The position numbers and the translations under genes are program-made. The notes under the pieces are model-generated. The model did no database searches and was not told the DNA's origin. It worked only from the letters and a program-made list of their open reading frames with translations. Below are positions 17,415 to 26,557 of a DNA stretch of 64,000 bases, piece after piece. The first letter of the stretch is position 1, and each line of letters opens with the position of its first letter. The stretch lies in assembly GCF_047228825.1 (NCBI RefSeq), contig NZ_JBFEGN010000009.1:1-64000 (forward strand). Direction: 5' to 3'. The DNA is from Siminovitchia sp047228825. Lineage in GTDB: Bacteria; Bacillota; Bacilli; Bacillales; Bacillaceae_C.

Positions 17415-17774
17415 TTATTTCGTCCATGTTTCTTCAAATTCTGCTTCCTTAAACCCGACAGTGACTTTGTTTCCGTCCGTTACAATCGGGCGTTTGATGA
17501 GCATGCCGTCGGACGCAAGCCAATCGAGGAGTTCTTCATCAGAAGCGTTCTTTACTTTGTCTTTCAGCCCAAGCTCCCGGTATTTTTTGCCGCTCGTGTT
17601 AAAAAACTTTCTTAACTCCAATCTGCTTTTTTCATGCAAGTTTTTCAACTCCTCCTTCGAAGGAGGATTGTCAACGATATGTATCTCCTCAAACTCAAGC
17701 TGCTTCTCTTCCATCCACTTTTTCGCTTTGCGGCATGTGCCGCATTTCGGATAAGCGTACATCGTAAGAGGCAT
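17415..17774 (-). CDS. yusI: ArsC/Spx-like protein YusI
   Basis: 119 aa of the ArsC/Spx thioredoxin-like family. The N-terminal CxxC is YPKCGTCRKAKKWM; the C-terminal part has RPIVTDGNKVTVGF, the usual RP-loop seen in arsenate-reductase-like proteins. It lacks an obvious arsenate operon context, so a redox or regulatory role is as likely as arsenate reduction. Start supported by GGAAGGTG. Between fadE and gcvH as in B. subtilis. Confidence 0.86.
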   Translation of the reverse strand: MPLTMYAYPKCGTCRKAKKWMEEKQLEFEEIHIVDNPPSKEELKNLHEKSRLELRKFFNTSGKKYRELGLKDKVKNASDEELLDWLASDGMLIKRPIVTDGNKVTVGFKEAEFEETWTK

Positions 17775-17880
17775 TAAATCACCTTCCTTTTTCTCTCATA
17801 AAAGATATGACAATATATTCGCCAAATTTTTCAAAAAACCTTTTTTTTAAAAAAAGAGATTATGATATGAATATAAAACA

Positions 17881-17918
17881 AACCACCGCGCCCGGGCAAA
17901 TTAAAGGGCACGATGGTT
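17881..17918 (-). terminator. Terminator of the fadNAE operon
   Basis: 13-bp stem AACCATCGTGCCC/GGGCGCGGTGGTT with two wobble pairs, 12 nt beyond the fadE stop, followed by TGTTTTATATT on the minus strand. Confidence 0.75.
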
Positions 17919-17930
17919 TTTGACATTTTG

Positions 17931-19715
17931 TTAAACGATAAAGCGTTCCGCTGCGATCAGGGCATCGGCCGCTTCGCGTTTTTTGGCGATCACATTGATC
18001 GGGGTGTGGCGGATCAGCTTTCGGAGAGCAGAGTTCATCATCCGGAAGGAATCCCCTTCTTCAATTGCTGCCAAACATTCTCTTGCAAGCTGCTCCACCT
18101 TTACGATCGAGTCTTGACAAAAGATCTCTGTATATAAAACTTTTTGTCTGTTTTTCTCAAGGCCGTCGCGGGCGAGCGCTTTTTCCGTCCGGAGAACGGC
18201 TGATTCCATTGCGTAGCCCAATGAAACGATATCTGCGAGTTTCCCCAAAACTTCCTGTTCATTTTCCAGTGCTTTTCCATACTTCTGTGCCGCCAGCCCG
18301 GCAATCATGAGTGCTGCTTTCTTTGCCCCGCCCGTCAATTGTTTTTCCTGGGCGAGCGGCTCATCCCCGGGCTCTTCCGGCATGAGCATCATCAGTTCTT
18401 CCTGTAGGCTTTGGGCCTTGGCTAGGAGCGGCAGTTCCCCTTTAAACGCTTTTCGCAAATAAGTGCCAGGAACGAGCAGGCGGTTAATTTCGTTTGTTCC
18501 TTCAAAGATCCGGTTGATCCTCGAATCCCGGTAAGCCCGTTCAATTTCGTATTCCTGCATGTATCCGTAGCCGCCGTGAATTTGCACACCTTCATCGACA
18601 ACATGATCGAGCACTTCCGTTGCGAACACTTTATTCAAGGAACATTCTATGGCATACTCCGCGATCGATTTCGCTACCTCCGTTCCGTTGTTGATCTCTT
18701 CTTCGGTCAGCCGGCTCATCCGTTCTTCAAACAGGCCGACTGTACGGTACACCGAGCTTTCGGAAGCATAAAGCTCCGCACCAAGCGTTCCGAATTTTTC
18801 CTTCGTCAAATTAAACTGGGAAATCGCCGTCTTAAATTGCTTGCGCTCGTTTGCATATTTCAGCGTAATTTCCAGCGCCCGTTTTGAGGCGCCAACTGCT
18901 CCGACACCGAGCTTGTAACGGCCTATATTTAAAATATTGAACGCAATTTTATGGCCTTTCCCGATTTCGCCAAGCACGTTTTCAGCCGGAACCTGGGCAT
19001 CGTCCAAAATAAGCGTTCTTGTCGAGGAACTTTTGATCCCCATTTTCTTTTCTTCGGCACCTGTTGAAACACCTGGAAAATCACGTTCCACGATAAATGC
19101 CGTAAAATGCTCTCCGTCCACTTTGGCATATACGATAAATACATCAGCAAATGCCGAGTTCGTGATCCATTGTTTCTCCCCATTTAAAACATAGTGAGTC
19201 CCGGCATCATTCAGTTTGGCTGTCGTTTTGGCCCCGAGCGCATCTGAACCCGAACCAGGCTCGGTCAGGGCATAAGCCGCCAACAGCTCCCCTGTCGCAA
19301 GTGAAGGCAAATATTTCCGCTTTTGCTCCTCATTTCCGAAAAGGACGATCGGCAAGGAACCAATGCCGACATGGGCCCCGTGGGAAATGGAAAATCCGCC
19401 GGCTTTTGACATTTTTTCCGCAATAAGTGCCGAGCTGATTTTATCAAGTGCAAGTCCGCCATATTCCTCCGGTACGTCTGCTCCGAGCAGGCCAAGTTCT
19501 CCCGCCTGCTTCAACAGTTTGACAGAACGGTCAAATTCGTGGTTTTCCAGATGTTCGACTTGCGGCATTACCTCATTTGTTACAAAATCATCCGTCGTTT
19601 TGGCGATCATTTTTTGTTCTTCTGTGAAATCTTCCGGAGTAAACAGTTGATCCGGTGTAATATCTTCTATTAAAAATGCCCCGCCTTTTACCAGCTTTTT
19701 CGTTTCTTTTTCCAT
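17931..19715 (-). CDS. fadE: Acyl-CoA dehydrogenase FadE
   Basis: 594 aa from ATG 19715. FAD enzyme for the first step of fatty-acid beta-oxidation. Core motifs: YALTEPGSGSDA (flavin contact), GEKQWITNS, and EVLDHVVDEGVQIHGGYGYM followed by YRDSRINRIFEGTNEI. The C-terminal extension of about 200 residues is typical of the long VLCAD-like Bacillus FadE. A start at 19748 is possible, but GGGAGG lies 8 nt before 19715. Last gene of fadN-fadA-fadE. Confidence 0.95.
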   Translation of the reverse strand: MEKETKKLVKGGAFLIEDITPDQLFTPEDFTEEQKMIAKTTDDFVTNEVMPQVEHLENHEFDRSVKLLKQAGELGLLGADVPEEYGGLALDKISSALIAEKMSKAGGFSISHGAHVGIGSLPIVLFGNEEQKRKYLPSLATGELLAAYALTEPGSGSDALGAKTTAKLNDAGTHYVLNGEKQWITNSAFADVFIVYAKVDGEHFTAFIVERDFPGVSTGAEEKKMGIKSSSTRTLILDDAQVPAENVLGEIGKGHKIAFNILNIGRYKLGVGAVGASKRALEITLKYANERKQFKTAISQFNLTKEKFGTLGAELYASESSVYRTVGLFEERMSRLTEEEINNGTEVAKSIAEYAIECSLNKVFATEVLDHVVDEGVQIHGGYGYMQEYEIERAYRDSRINRIFEGTNEINRLLVPGTYLRKAFKGELPLLAKAQSLQEELMMLMPEEPGDEPLAQEKQLTGGAKKAALMIAGLAAQKYGKALENEQEVLGKLADIVSLGYAMESAVLRTEKALARDGLEKNRQKVLYTEIFCQDSIVKVEQLARECLAAIEEGDSFRMMNSALRKLIRHTPINVIAKKREAADALIAAERFIV

Positions 19716-19731
19716 GATGACAACCTCCCTT

Positions 19732-20910
19732 TTAGGATAGCAATTCAAATACGCCTGCGGCTCCCATGCCGCCCCCGATACACATGGTCACTACGCCAAA
19801 CTGGACATTTCTTCTCTTCATTTCATGGGCCAGAGTCAAGGTAAGCTTTGTGCCCGTGCAACCGAGCGGATGGCCAAGTGCAATAGCGCCCCCGTTGACG
19901 TTTACGATCTCCTCATTTAGGCCAAGCTCGCGGATCACCTGAATCGCCTGTGATGCAAAAGCTTCATTCAATTCAAACAACCCGATGTCGGACAGCTCCA
20001 GGCCCGCCAGTTGGAGTGCTTTGGGTATGGCTTTTACAGGCCCTACGCCCATGATTTCGGGCGGAACACCCGCCACGGCGAACGAGCGGAATTTTACCAG
20101 CGGCTTCAGTCCGAGAGAGTCGGCCTTTTCACGGTCCATGACCATTACGGCTGCCGCCCCGTCACTCGTTTGTGATGAATTTCCCGCTGTCACCGAGCCG
20201 TTTACGGAAAAAGCGGGACGCAGCTTGGCAAGCACTTCCATATTCGTGTCAGGGCGGACTCCTTCGTCCCTGGAAAAACGGACTTGCTTTTCTTGAAGCT
20301 TGTGATCCGGCCCCACCGATCTGATCGCTACATCAACCGGAACGATCTCATCGTCAAATTTTCCTTCGCCGATCGCCTTCGCCGCTTTTTGATGGCTCCG
20401 AACGGCAAATGCGTCCTGGTCTTCCCGGGTTACGCCAAATTGTTTGGCCACTTGTTCTGCGGTATGGCCCATGCTCATATAATATTCCGGAGCTGATTGG
20501 ACAAGCTCCACATTCGGCCGGACGATATGTCCTGTCATCGGAACGAGGCTCATCGATTCCGCGCCGCCTGCAATGATTGTATCGGATGCTCCCAACATGA
20601 TTCTTTCGGCCGCATAAGCGATCGACTGCAATCCCGAAGAGCAAAACCGGTTGATGGTAATGCCCGGAACATCATCCGGCAGGCCCGCAAGCCCGCCTAT
20701 ATTCCTTGCCATATTGAGACCTTGCTCCGCTTCGGGAACGGCGCATCCGAAAATGACATCATCAATATTGCCATTATAATCGCCCGCCCGCTTCAGTGTT
20801 TCCTTAACTGCGAGCGCCCCAAGATCATCCGGCCGCACTTGGGCAAGCGTCCCCTTTTTCGCTTTTCCGACCGGCGTCCTGGCACCGGCCACGATGACTG
20901 CTTCACGCAT
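19732..20910 (-). CDS. fadA: 3-ketoacyl-CoA thiolase FadA
   Basis: 392 aa. Thiolytic cleavage of 3-ketoacyl-CoA. The nucleophile C90 is in NRFCSSGLQSIA; the C-terminal signatures are GGAIALGHPLGCTG and CIGGGMGAAGVFE. GAGGAGG precedes twin ATGs (20913 and 20910); spacing favours the second. Operon gene between fadN and fadE. Confidence 0.95.
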   Translation of the reverse strand: MREAVIVAGARTPVGKAKKGTLAQVRPDDLGALAVKETLKRAGDYNGNIDDVIFGCAVPEAEQGLNMARNIGGLAGLPDDVPGITINRFCSSGLQSIAYAAERIMLGASDTIIAGGAESMSLVPMTGHIVRPNVELVQSAPEYYMSMGHTAEQVAKQFGVTREDQDAFAVRSHQKAAKAIGEGKFDDEIVPVDVAIRSVGPDHKLQEKQVRFSRDEGVRPDTNMEVLAKLRPAFSVNGSVTAGNSSQTSDGAAAVMVMDREKADSLGLKPLVKFRSFAVAGVPPEIMGVGPVKAIPKALQLAGLELSDIGLFELNEAFASQAIQVIRELGLNEEIVNVNGGAIALGHPLGCTGTKLTLTLAHEMKRRNVQFGVVTMCIGGGMGAAGVFELLS

Positions 20911-20942
20911 CATATTCCTCCTCGCTTTCTAACAATCTATGA

Positions 20943-23327
20943 TCAGTTTCGTAACGGTTTTCCTTTCACGAGCATGTGCTGCATGCGCTGCTGGGATTTC
21001 GGATCTGCCGCGAGACTGAGGAAGGCTTCCCTTTCAAGATCGAGCAAATATTGTTCATCCACTTCCGTTCCGAACGGCACTTTTCCGCCAGCAATGACAT
21101 ATGCCAGTTTTTTCGCTATTTTCATATCATGTTCTGATAGGTAGCCTGAAAGCCGCATCGCTTCCGCACCAAGCAGTAAAGTGGCGTATCCTGTTTCCCC
21201 CGTAACCGGGATTTTTTCACGGACCGGCGGCCTGTATCCTTTTTTATGAAGCTCAAGGACAACCTGTTTCGCATCATGGATTAAATGGTCGCCGTTGATG
21301 GAAATGCCGTCCAAATCATTCAAAAAGCAATTTTCGGCTGCTTCTTCGGCCGATGTGGATACTTTTGCCATCGCAATCGTTTCAAATACTTTGTTTGCCA
21401 CTTTTTGCAAATCTACTTCTATTGCTTCCGGCAAGCTTTTTAATGTTTTGATGTAAAGTTCTTTATTTCCGCCGCCGCCCGGGATCAGGCCTACCCCTGT
21501 TTCAACAAGGCCCATATACGTTTCCAGCGATGCCTGTATGCGTGCTGCAGGCAGACATACTTCCGCCCCGCCGCCGAGCGTCATGCCAAATGGAGCTGCT
21601 ACAACCGGCTTTTCGCTGTACTTGATGTTCATCATCGCCTGCTGGAATTGGCGGACGACAAGATCAACTTCATAAATATCATCATCCTGGGCCGCCATCA
21701 AAATCATTGCCAGGTTGGCACCCACACAGAAATTTTTCCCCTGGTTGCCAATCACAAGGCCCTTAAAATGCTTTTCCGTTTCTTCAATCGCGTAATTGAT
21801 CATTTGAATAATGTCAAAACCGATGGCGTTGCTTTTCGAATGAAATTCAAGCAGCGCAACACCGTCGCCAATATCCATGAAACTGGCGCCTGCGTTTTTC
21901 TTCAACACTTTTCCTTGTTTTTTTAGCAGCCTCAAGTCTATAACTTTCGGATTCAAGCTTTCTTCCTTATATACACCACTGTTGTAATATTGCTTTCCGG
22001 CTTCCGTTTCTTTGTAAAAACTGGCATCTTTGCGGGCAACCATGTCTTTTACCCAGCCTGGAACCTGGATGCCGTCCGCTTCCATTTTTTGTACGGACTG
22101 TTCTACCCCAATTGCATCCCACATTTCAAACGGTCCGAGTTCCCAGCCGAACCCCCATTTCATGGCCCGGTCAATCGAGACAATATCATCGGCGATTTCC
22201 CCAAGCAGTTCAGCAGAAATGGCCAAAACGGGAGCGGTGATGTTCCAGAGCAATTTTCCTGCCCGGTCTTCCGAATAGATAAGCGCTTTCAACTTGTTTT
22301 TCGTGCCTTTGGCCTGTTTCGCCATTTCAAGAGACGGGGTATTCAGTTTCTTTCTTGGTTCGTATTCCATCGTTTCGGGGTTGAGTTCAAGGATTTCCTT
22401 TCCTTTTTTCAAATAAAAGCCTTGCCCCGATTTACTTCCAAGCCACCCATTTTCAAGCATTTTCATCATGAAGCCCGGCACTTTAAATACTTCTTTTTCT
22501 TTGCCTTCGACTTGTTCGTAGACATTGTTTGCAACGTGCACAAAGGTGTCGAGACCGACCACATCGAGAGTCCGGAATGTAGCGCTTTTGGGTCTTCCGA
22601 TGAGCGGCCCGGTCACCGAATCCACTTCCCCGATGCTGTATCCGCCCTTAGACATTTCCCTTACAGCCACGAGCAGGCCGTATGTCCCGATCCTGTTGGC
22701 AATAAAGTTCGGCGTATCTTTTGCAATAACGACCCCTTTGCCAAGCACATCCTCACTGAATTTCTTCATAAAAGCCAATGCTTCGGGATCGGTTTTTCCT
22801 GTCGGAATAATTTCCAGCAGCTTCAAATAACGGGGCGGGTTAAAAAAGTGAGTGCCCATAAAGTGCTTTTGGAAATCCTCCGTACGTCCTTCGGCCATTG
22901 CTTCAACCGAAATTCCGGAAGTATTGGAAGTAACGAGCGTCCCCGGCTTTCTGTATTGGTCAATCTGTTCAAACACGTGCTTTTTAACCGCAAGATTTTC
23001 AACAACGACTTCAATAATCCAATCCACTTCTGCGAGTTTTTCCAAATCATCTTCCAAATTTCCGGCAGTAATGAGGTTGATGTGCTTTTTGCTGGACAGC
23101 GGTGCCGGCTTTTGTTTTAACAGCTTTTTTAAAGCCTGCTCCGCATTTCGGTTCCGCACCTTTTTGTCTTCAAGCGTCAGGCCTTTCGCCTTCTCTTCTG
23201 CAGTCAGCTCTTTCGGTACGATATCCAACAGGATGACAGGGATCCCCACGTTGGCAAGATGGGCAGCAATGCCGGAACCCATGACGCCGGATCCAAGAAC
23301 TGCCGCTTTTTGAATGCGAAATGACAA
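20943..23327 (-). CDS. fadN: 3-hydroxyacyl-CoA dehydrogenase / enoyl-CoA hydratase FadN
   Basis: 794-aa fused enzyme for the two middle steps of beta-oxidation. N-terminal NAD-binding dehydrogenase (AAVLGSGVMGSGIAAHLANV, HFFNPPRYLKLLE, NFIANRIG), then C-terminal crotonase domain (GKNFCVGANLAMI, GMTLGGGAEVCLPA, GVGLIPGGGG), the FadN order. The ORF can be opened from 23366, but AGGAGG lies 7 nt from a TTG at 23327 and the resulting N-terminus fits the family. The FadR-type operator is 25 bp upstream, so the operon should be repressed until long-chain acyl-CoA accumulates. Confidence 0.94.
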   Translation of the reverse strand: MSFRIQKAAVLGSGVMGSGIAAHLANVGIPVILLDIVPKELTAEEKAKGLTLEDKKVRNRNAEQALKKLLKQKPAPLSSKKHINLITAGNLEDDLEKLAEVDWIIEVVVENLAVKKHVFEQIDQYRKPGTLVTSNTSGISVEAMAEGRTEDFQKHFMGTHFFNPPRYLKLLEIIPTGKTDPEALAFMKKFSEDVLGKGVVIAKDTPNFIANRIGTYGLLVAVREMSKGGYSIGEVDSVTGPLIGRPKSATFRTLDVVGLDTFVHVANNVYEQVEGKEKEVFKVPGFMMKMLENGWLGSKSGQGFYLKKGKEILELNPETMEYEPRKKLNTPSLEMAKQAKGTKNKLKALIYSEDRAGKLLWNITAPVLAISAELLGEIADDIVSIDRAMKWGFGWELGPFEMWDAIGVEQSVQKMEADGIQVPGWVKDMVARKDASFYKETEAGKQYYNSGVYKEESLNPKVIDLRLLKKQGKVLKKNAGASFMDIGDGVALLEFHSKSNAIGFDIIQMINYAIEETEKHFKGLVIGNQGKNFCVGANLAMILMAAQDDDIYEVDLVVRQFQQAMMNIKYSEKPVVAAPFGMTLGGGAEVCLPAARIQASLETYMGLVETGVGLIPGGGGNKELYIKTLKSLPEAIEVDLQKVANKVFETIAMAKVSTSAEEAAENCFLNDLDGISINGDHLIHDAKQVVLELHKKGYRPPVREKIPVTGETGYATLLLGAEAMRLSGYLSEHDMKIAKKLAYVIAGGKVPFGTEVDEQYLLDLEREAFLSLAADPKSQQRMQHMLVKGKPLRN

Positions 23328-23351
23328 TGCAATTCCTCCTCTGCAACTTTT

Positions 23352-23369
23352 TGAATGAATGCTCATTCA
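23352..23369 (-). promoter_or_regulatory. FadR operator upstream of fadN
   Basis: TGAATGAATGCTCATTCA: 7-bp inverted arms TGAATGA/TCATTCA around a 4-bp centre. This matches the established Bacillus FadR (TetR-type) box. It lies 24 nt upstream of the fadN start, where bound FadR would block transcription of fadNAE. Confidence 0.85.
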
Positions 23370-23633
23370 TTTTATTTTTAAAAAAAACCTCATTGGTAAA
23401 ATGAGTATCGTTATTTATTAATATATCGGAATTTTTGACGTGACGCAATCCATTATATGAAAATATTTTTTTTTATCATAAAAAGGACGTTCCCCTATCG
23501 TATATTCTTCCCGGTTGATTCCGCAAAGATTTGCAATGATGATGCCACTTTTTGATAAGAAAACAAGCCCTATGCATAAAACAATTTTTTCCACAAAGAC
23601 TATTATTGCAAAACCATTTAAGGAGGGAAACGA
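23370..23633. other. Divergent intergenic region fadN / coat genes
   Basis: Holds the fadN promoter region on the minus strand and the promoter of the coat pair on the plus strand. AAGGAGGG at 23620-23627 is the ribosome binding site of the first coat gene. No ORF with support. Confidence 0.5.
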
Positions 23634-23909
23634 ATGCAAAACGAACAAATGCATCCACAGCAAGCACAAAATCAGCAGCCGATCATGGAACAGCCGCCCC
23701 ACGTCATTACGACGAAAGATTTGGCCTATATTAATGATATGCTGGCGTGGAATTTGCTGACGATGAAAAAAGCCCATTTCTTTGCGCAGCAATGCCAGGA
23801 CACAGAAATTAAATCCGAATTGGATCAATGCGGGCAAATGCATCAGCGGCATTATGAAATGCTGATGGCCCATTTGCAGGAAAAACAACAGAACAACCAA
23901 TTCATGTAA
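23634..23909 (+). CDS. CotF-like spore coat protein
   Basis: 91 aa. The Gln-rich N-terminus (MQNEQMHPQQAQNQQPIMEQ) is followed by a four-helix-like domain (TTKDLAYINDMLAWNLLTMK ... HQRHYEMLMAHLQEK) resembling CotF-family and YusN-type coat proteins, which are ferritin-like helical bundles. AAGGAGGG at good spacing. Co-oriented with the next CotF-like gene, 20 bp apart; expected in the mother cell late in sporulation. Confidence 0.72.
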   Translation: MQNEQMHPQQAQNQQPIMEQPPHVITTKDLAYINDMLAWNLLTMKKAHFFAQQCQDTEIKSELDQCGQMHQRHYEMLMAHLQEKQQNNQFM

Positions 23910-23929
23910 GCCGGAAAGGAGCAATCACG

Positions 23930-24283
23930 TTGCAAATGAATCAAAACCATCAGGCCGGCCGCAAAATCCAAAATCCGGCCGCACAAGTCCCGAAAACGCC
24001 ACAAATGAATGACAGGGATTTTACGAATGACATGCTTTCTACGGAAAAATACATGACAAGGAGCTATGCAGTTGCGCTGCACGAAGCAAGCCACCAGCAT
24101 TTATACGACGACTTGCTGACGATTTTTAATGAGACCCAGCATGCACAGCGGAGACTGTTTGAACTCATGTTCCAAAAAGGCTGGTATTCATTCGATGCCG
24201 AAACCGAGCAAAAAATCCAGCAATCGTATCAGCAGCATGCCGGATATACAAATCAATTTCCGTATAGCGGGAATGTACAGTAA
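23930..24283 (+). CDS. CotF-like spore coat protein (YusN-type)
   Basis: 117 aa, CotF domain in residues about 28-100 (NDRDFTNDMLSTEKYMTRSY, ALHEASHQHLYDDLLTIF, MFQKGWYSFDAE) with Gln/Asn-rich ends. TTG start at 23930 has AAGGAG 8 nt upstream; the ATG two codons later is too far from it. In B. subtilis yusN also lies near fadN, supporting the assignment. Confidence 0.78.
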   Translation: MQMNQNHQAGRKIQNPAAQVPKTPQMNDRDFTNDMLSTEKYMTRSYAVALHEASHQHLYDDLLTIFNETQHAQRRLFELMFQKGWYSFDAETEQKIQQSYQQHAGYTNQFPYSGNVQ

Positions 24284-24291
24284 GGGATCTT

Positions 24292-24370
24292 AAGAAAGAC
24301 GCTGGCGCGTCTTTCTTTGAGATGTGAGGCAAGAGGTTGGAATTGATTAAATTGGCGAACTGCCAATTTA
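24292..24370. repeat. Dispersed repeat copy 1 (about 80 bp, includes hairpin)
   Basis: Starts with an 11-bp hairpin AAGAAAGACGC/GCGTCTTTCTT (24292-24317) that can end the coat-gene transcript, continues through GAGGTTGGAATTGATTAAAT and ends TGCCAATTTA. The same order of elements is found at 51023-51102, with a fragment at 1283-1306. Confidence 0.75.
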
Positions 24371-24483
24371 TACTTTTCTTTGGAAAAAGCAGGCCATGGC
24401 GGTCTGCTTTTCTTTTTTAACGAGGGGGGCGGAAGTTGGGATTTGCATGCTGAAATTGATTTTGTTTTTATCCATTATGCATG

Positions 24484-26046
24484 CTATCGTTCATGCTTTT
24501 TCCCGACAACCCTCATCGGCCTCATCATGTCATAATCTTCATGTTCTAAAATATGGCAATGCCACACGTAATCCCCGGTGTATTCCTTAAATTCCATGAT
24601 GATACTTGTAACCATCCCGGGATCAGCTCTTACTGTGTCTTTCCAGCCTCTTTCAGATTCATCCGGCGCAATTTCCGGCCCTGTATAAATAATTGATCCA
24701 TTTTCTTGAAATCGTTCCAGATCAAACGGCCTTCGGTGTAAAACTTTAAATTGAACAAGGTGAATATGAATGGGATGGGGAAATGCCGTCAAATTAATAA
24801 ATTTCCATACTTCTGTACTGCCACGAACCGGTTTTTCCGTCACGAGGTCATCCCACATGCGATTGTCGAGCAGAAGAACCGGCCTTTCATATTGGTCCGT
24901 AATGGCGCTTAAAGTAAGCAGCCGTGTTTTATCGGCCGCATCTTCCGTTAATTGCTGCCCGGAATCCATTTTCACGGGAATTTCACTTGTATCTTTTTCA
25001 GAAAGCGGCAAGGTGACATCAAACCTCATGATGACCCCCATATCACCCTCTGAATTCGTATTTTGAAGAATGAGCTTTTTCCCCTGGAATGTCGAAAAAT
25101 CAACGAGAATTTCCGTCCTCTCCGCCGGCTCCAATGAAACAGTCTCCAATTTCACCGGTTTTTCCAACAGCCCTCCGTCCGTTGCAATTTGATAAAACTC
25201 CCGTCCGTCTCCAAGCTTTAATGTATAAGAATTCGTATTGGAAGCGTTTAAAATTCTCAATCGATACCTCCGCGGCTCTACCTTCAGACGCGGCCAAAGT
25301 TTACCATTCACGGAGATCGTATTTCCGATAAAAAAAGGTTGGACCGAAGGATTTACAGGCGCAGGAGGATCCGAATTTTGCGGATAAAATAGTGAACCGT
25401 CAGGATTAAAGGATTTGTCCTGAATCATCAACGGAACATCAAATTTGCCACTCGGCAATTTTAGTCTCTTCTCAATGGGATCCCGAATCAAATAAAACCC
25501 CGAAAGGCCGGCATAAACATTCAATCTCGTAATCCCGATTGCATGGTCATGATACCAAAGCGTGGCCCCTCTTTGACGATTTGGATATTCGTATATTTTT
25601 CTTTTAAAAGCCGGCCCGGTCCGGGCAAAATCTCGCGAAAACCACGCTTCAGGATAACCATCGCTGTCTGAAGCGACATGGGCCCCGTGAAGATGCACAA
25701 CAGTCCGGACTTCAGGGTTCCCCATTGTTCCGTGAAGGGTTCTGTCCACGGGGAAAAGGTGTTTTTCCGGCAGCTTATTCATCCACTTTACATAAACCGG
25801 TTTGTTTGTTTCGGTTTCAATCGTCGGACCCGGAAACATGCCATTATACCCCCATACAGTGGAAGGCGGGAAAAATTTATGAAACTGATGCCTCGTTTCG
25901 TTCATGGTGATTTCATAATAGACTTTATCTTCTTTGCGGTGTTTCGGTTTTGCTGTTTCCGGGATGGGCAATTCATCCACAAATTTGGGAATTGTTTCCG
26001 GTTTTGAAGGGTCAACAGTCATTGCAGGCTGCTTGGTGGTTTCCAT
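24484..26046 (-). CDS. cotA: Spore coat multicopper oxidase (laccase) CotA
   Basis: 520 aa, three cupredoxin domains, oxidises phenolic substrates with reduction of oxygen to water and in B. subtilis makes the brown spore pigment. All copper ligands are present in CotA spacing: H118/H120 (HLHG), H166/H168 (WYHDH), H424/H427/H429 (HPIHIH), H496-C497-H498 (HCH) and H502, with M507 as axial ligand of the type 1 copper. No signal peptide, as expected for a coat protein made in the mother cell. It faces the CotF-like genes tail to tail. Preceded by GGGAGG. Confidence 0.94.
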   Translation of the reverse strand: METTKQPAMTVDPSKPETIPKFVDELPIPETAKPKHRKEDKVYYEITMNETRHQFHKFFPPSTVWGYNGMFPGPTIETETNKPVYVKWMNKLPEKHLFPVDRTLHGTMGNPEVRTVVHLHGAHVASDSDGYPEAWFSRDFARTGPAFKRKIYEYPNRQRGATLWYHDHAIGITRLNVYAGLSGFYLIRDPIEKRLKLPSGKFDVPLMIQDKSFNPDGSLFYPQNSDPPAPVNPSVQPFFIGNTISVNGKLWPRLKVEPRRYRLRILNASNTNSYTLKLGDGREFYQIATDGGLLEKPVKLETVSLEPAERTEILVDFSTFQGKKLILQNTNSEGDMGVIMRFDVTLPLSEKDTSEIPVKMDSGQQLTEDAADKTRLLTLSAITDQYERPVLLLDNRMWDDLVTEKPVRGSTEVWKFINLTAFPHPIHIHLVQFKVLHRRPFDLERFQENGSIIYTGPEIAPDESERGWKDTVRADPGMVTSIIMEFKEYTGDYVWHCHILEHEDYDMMRPMRVVGKKHER

Positions 26047-26092
26047 TCTTTAAATCACACCTCCCTTGTTTATTTATGCCGTGTTATGCAAA

Positions 26093-26112
26093 AAGCCCTG
26101 TTTTGAAACAGG
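26093..26112 (-). terminator. Terminator after the aldehyde dehydrogenase remnant
   Basis: Perfect stem GCCCTGTTT/AAACAGGGC with a 2-nt loop, followed on the minus strand by TTTTTG. It lies between the ALDH relic and cotA. Confidence 0.75.
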
Positions 26113-26180
26113 GCATGTGCGGACTCTTTTTTTATATATAAAAGACCAGCTTTGCGAACATCGCTCTGCTGGCCCAATAC

Positions 26181-26440
26181 TTATTCTTTAAACCACCCGG
26201 ACGGTCCAACGTCCATATTGATATTAATTTGTTTGATCTTTTGAAAGTCTTCAAGACCATACGTACCGAGACTGCGGCCGATACCGCTTTGCTTATAGCC
26301 GCCCCACGGCGCTTCGACAAACGTCGGATGGTACGTGTTGATCCAGGTAATGCCCGCACGCAATTTCTTAATAACGCGCATGGCGCGTGCCCCATCTTTT
26401 GTAAAAACTCCTCCGGCCAGCCCTCGTTCGATATTTTTTA
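26181..26440 (-). pseudogene. 3' remnant of an aldehyde dehydrogenase gene
   Basis: The minus-strand frame reads IKNIERGLAGGVFTKDGARA, then MRVIKKLRAGITWINTYHP and FVEAPWGGYKQSGIGRSLG, ending ININMDVGPSGWFKE. These are the C-terminal signatures of betaine-aldehyde-type dehydrogenases (GLA.GVFTKD, APWGGYKQSG.GRE). An in-frame TAA precedes 26440, and the NAD-binding and catalytic parts (about 400 residues) are absent. An internal ATG at 26381 leaves a 66-codon ORF that is unlikely to be functional. Confidence 0.85.
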
Positions 26441-26492
26441 TTTATTCGCAAAAATCATTCCAACTATTAATCCCATTCTAAAGTATAAAAAT

Positions 26493-26539
26493 AAGTCACC
26501 TTTGCATCTTTTGTGATTTTAACGATGCAAAAGTGACTT
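26493..26539 (-). terminator. Terminator after the rodA-like gene
   Basis: 16-bp stem with one mismatch, AAGTCAC(T/C)TTTGCATC paired with GATGCAAA(A)GTGACTT; 18 nt past the stop at 26558 on the minus strand and followed by ATTTTTATAC. Confidence 0.75.
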
Positions 26540-26557
26540 AAGATTTATTTTTGAATT

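Noticed and set aside
20497..21144. 215-aa plus-strand ORF
   Set aside because: Antisense to fadA and fadN; shadow frame without domain.
21990..23120. 376-aa plus-strand ORF
   Set aside because: Lies antisense inside fadN, which has clear family motifs; the translation is Phe/His-rich as expected for a shadow frame.
23500..23633. Sigma-K promoter for the coat genes
   Set aside because: CATA-type words occur, but no pair with acceptable spacing matched the sigma-K consensus well enough to claim.
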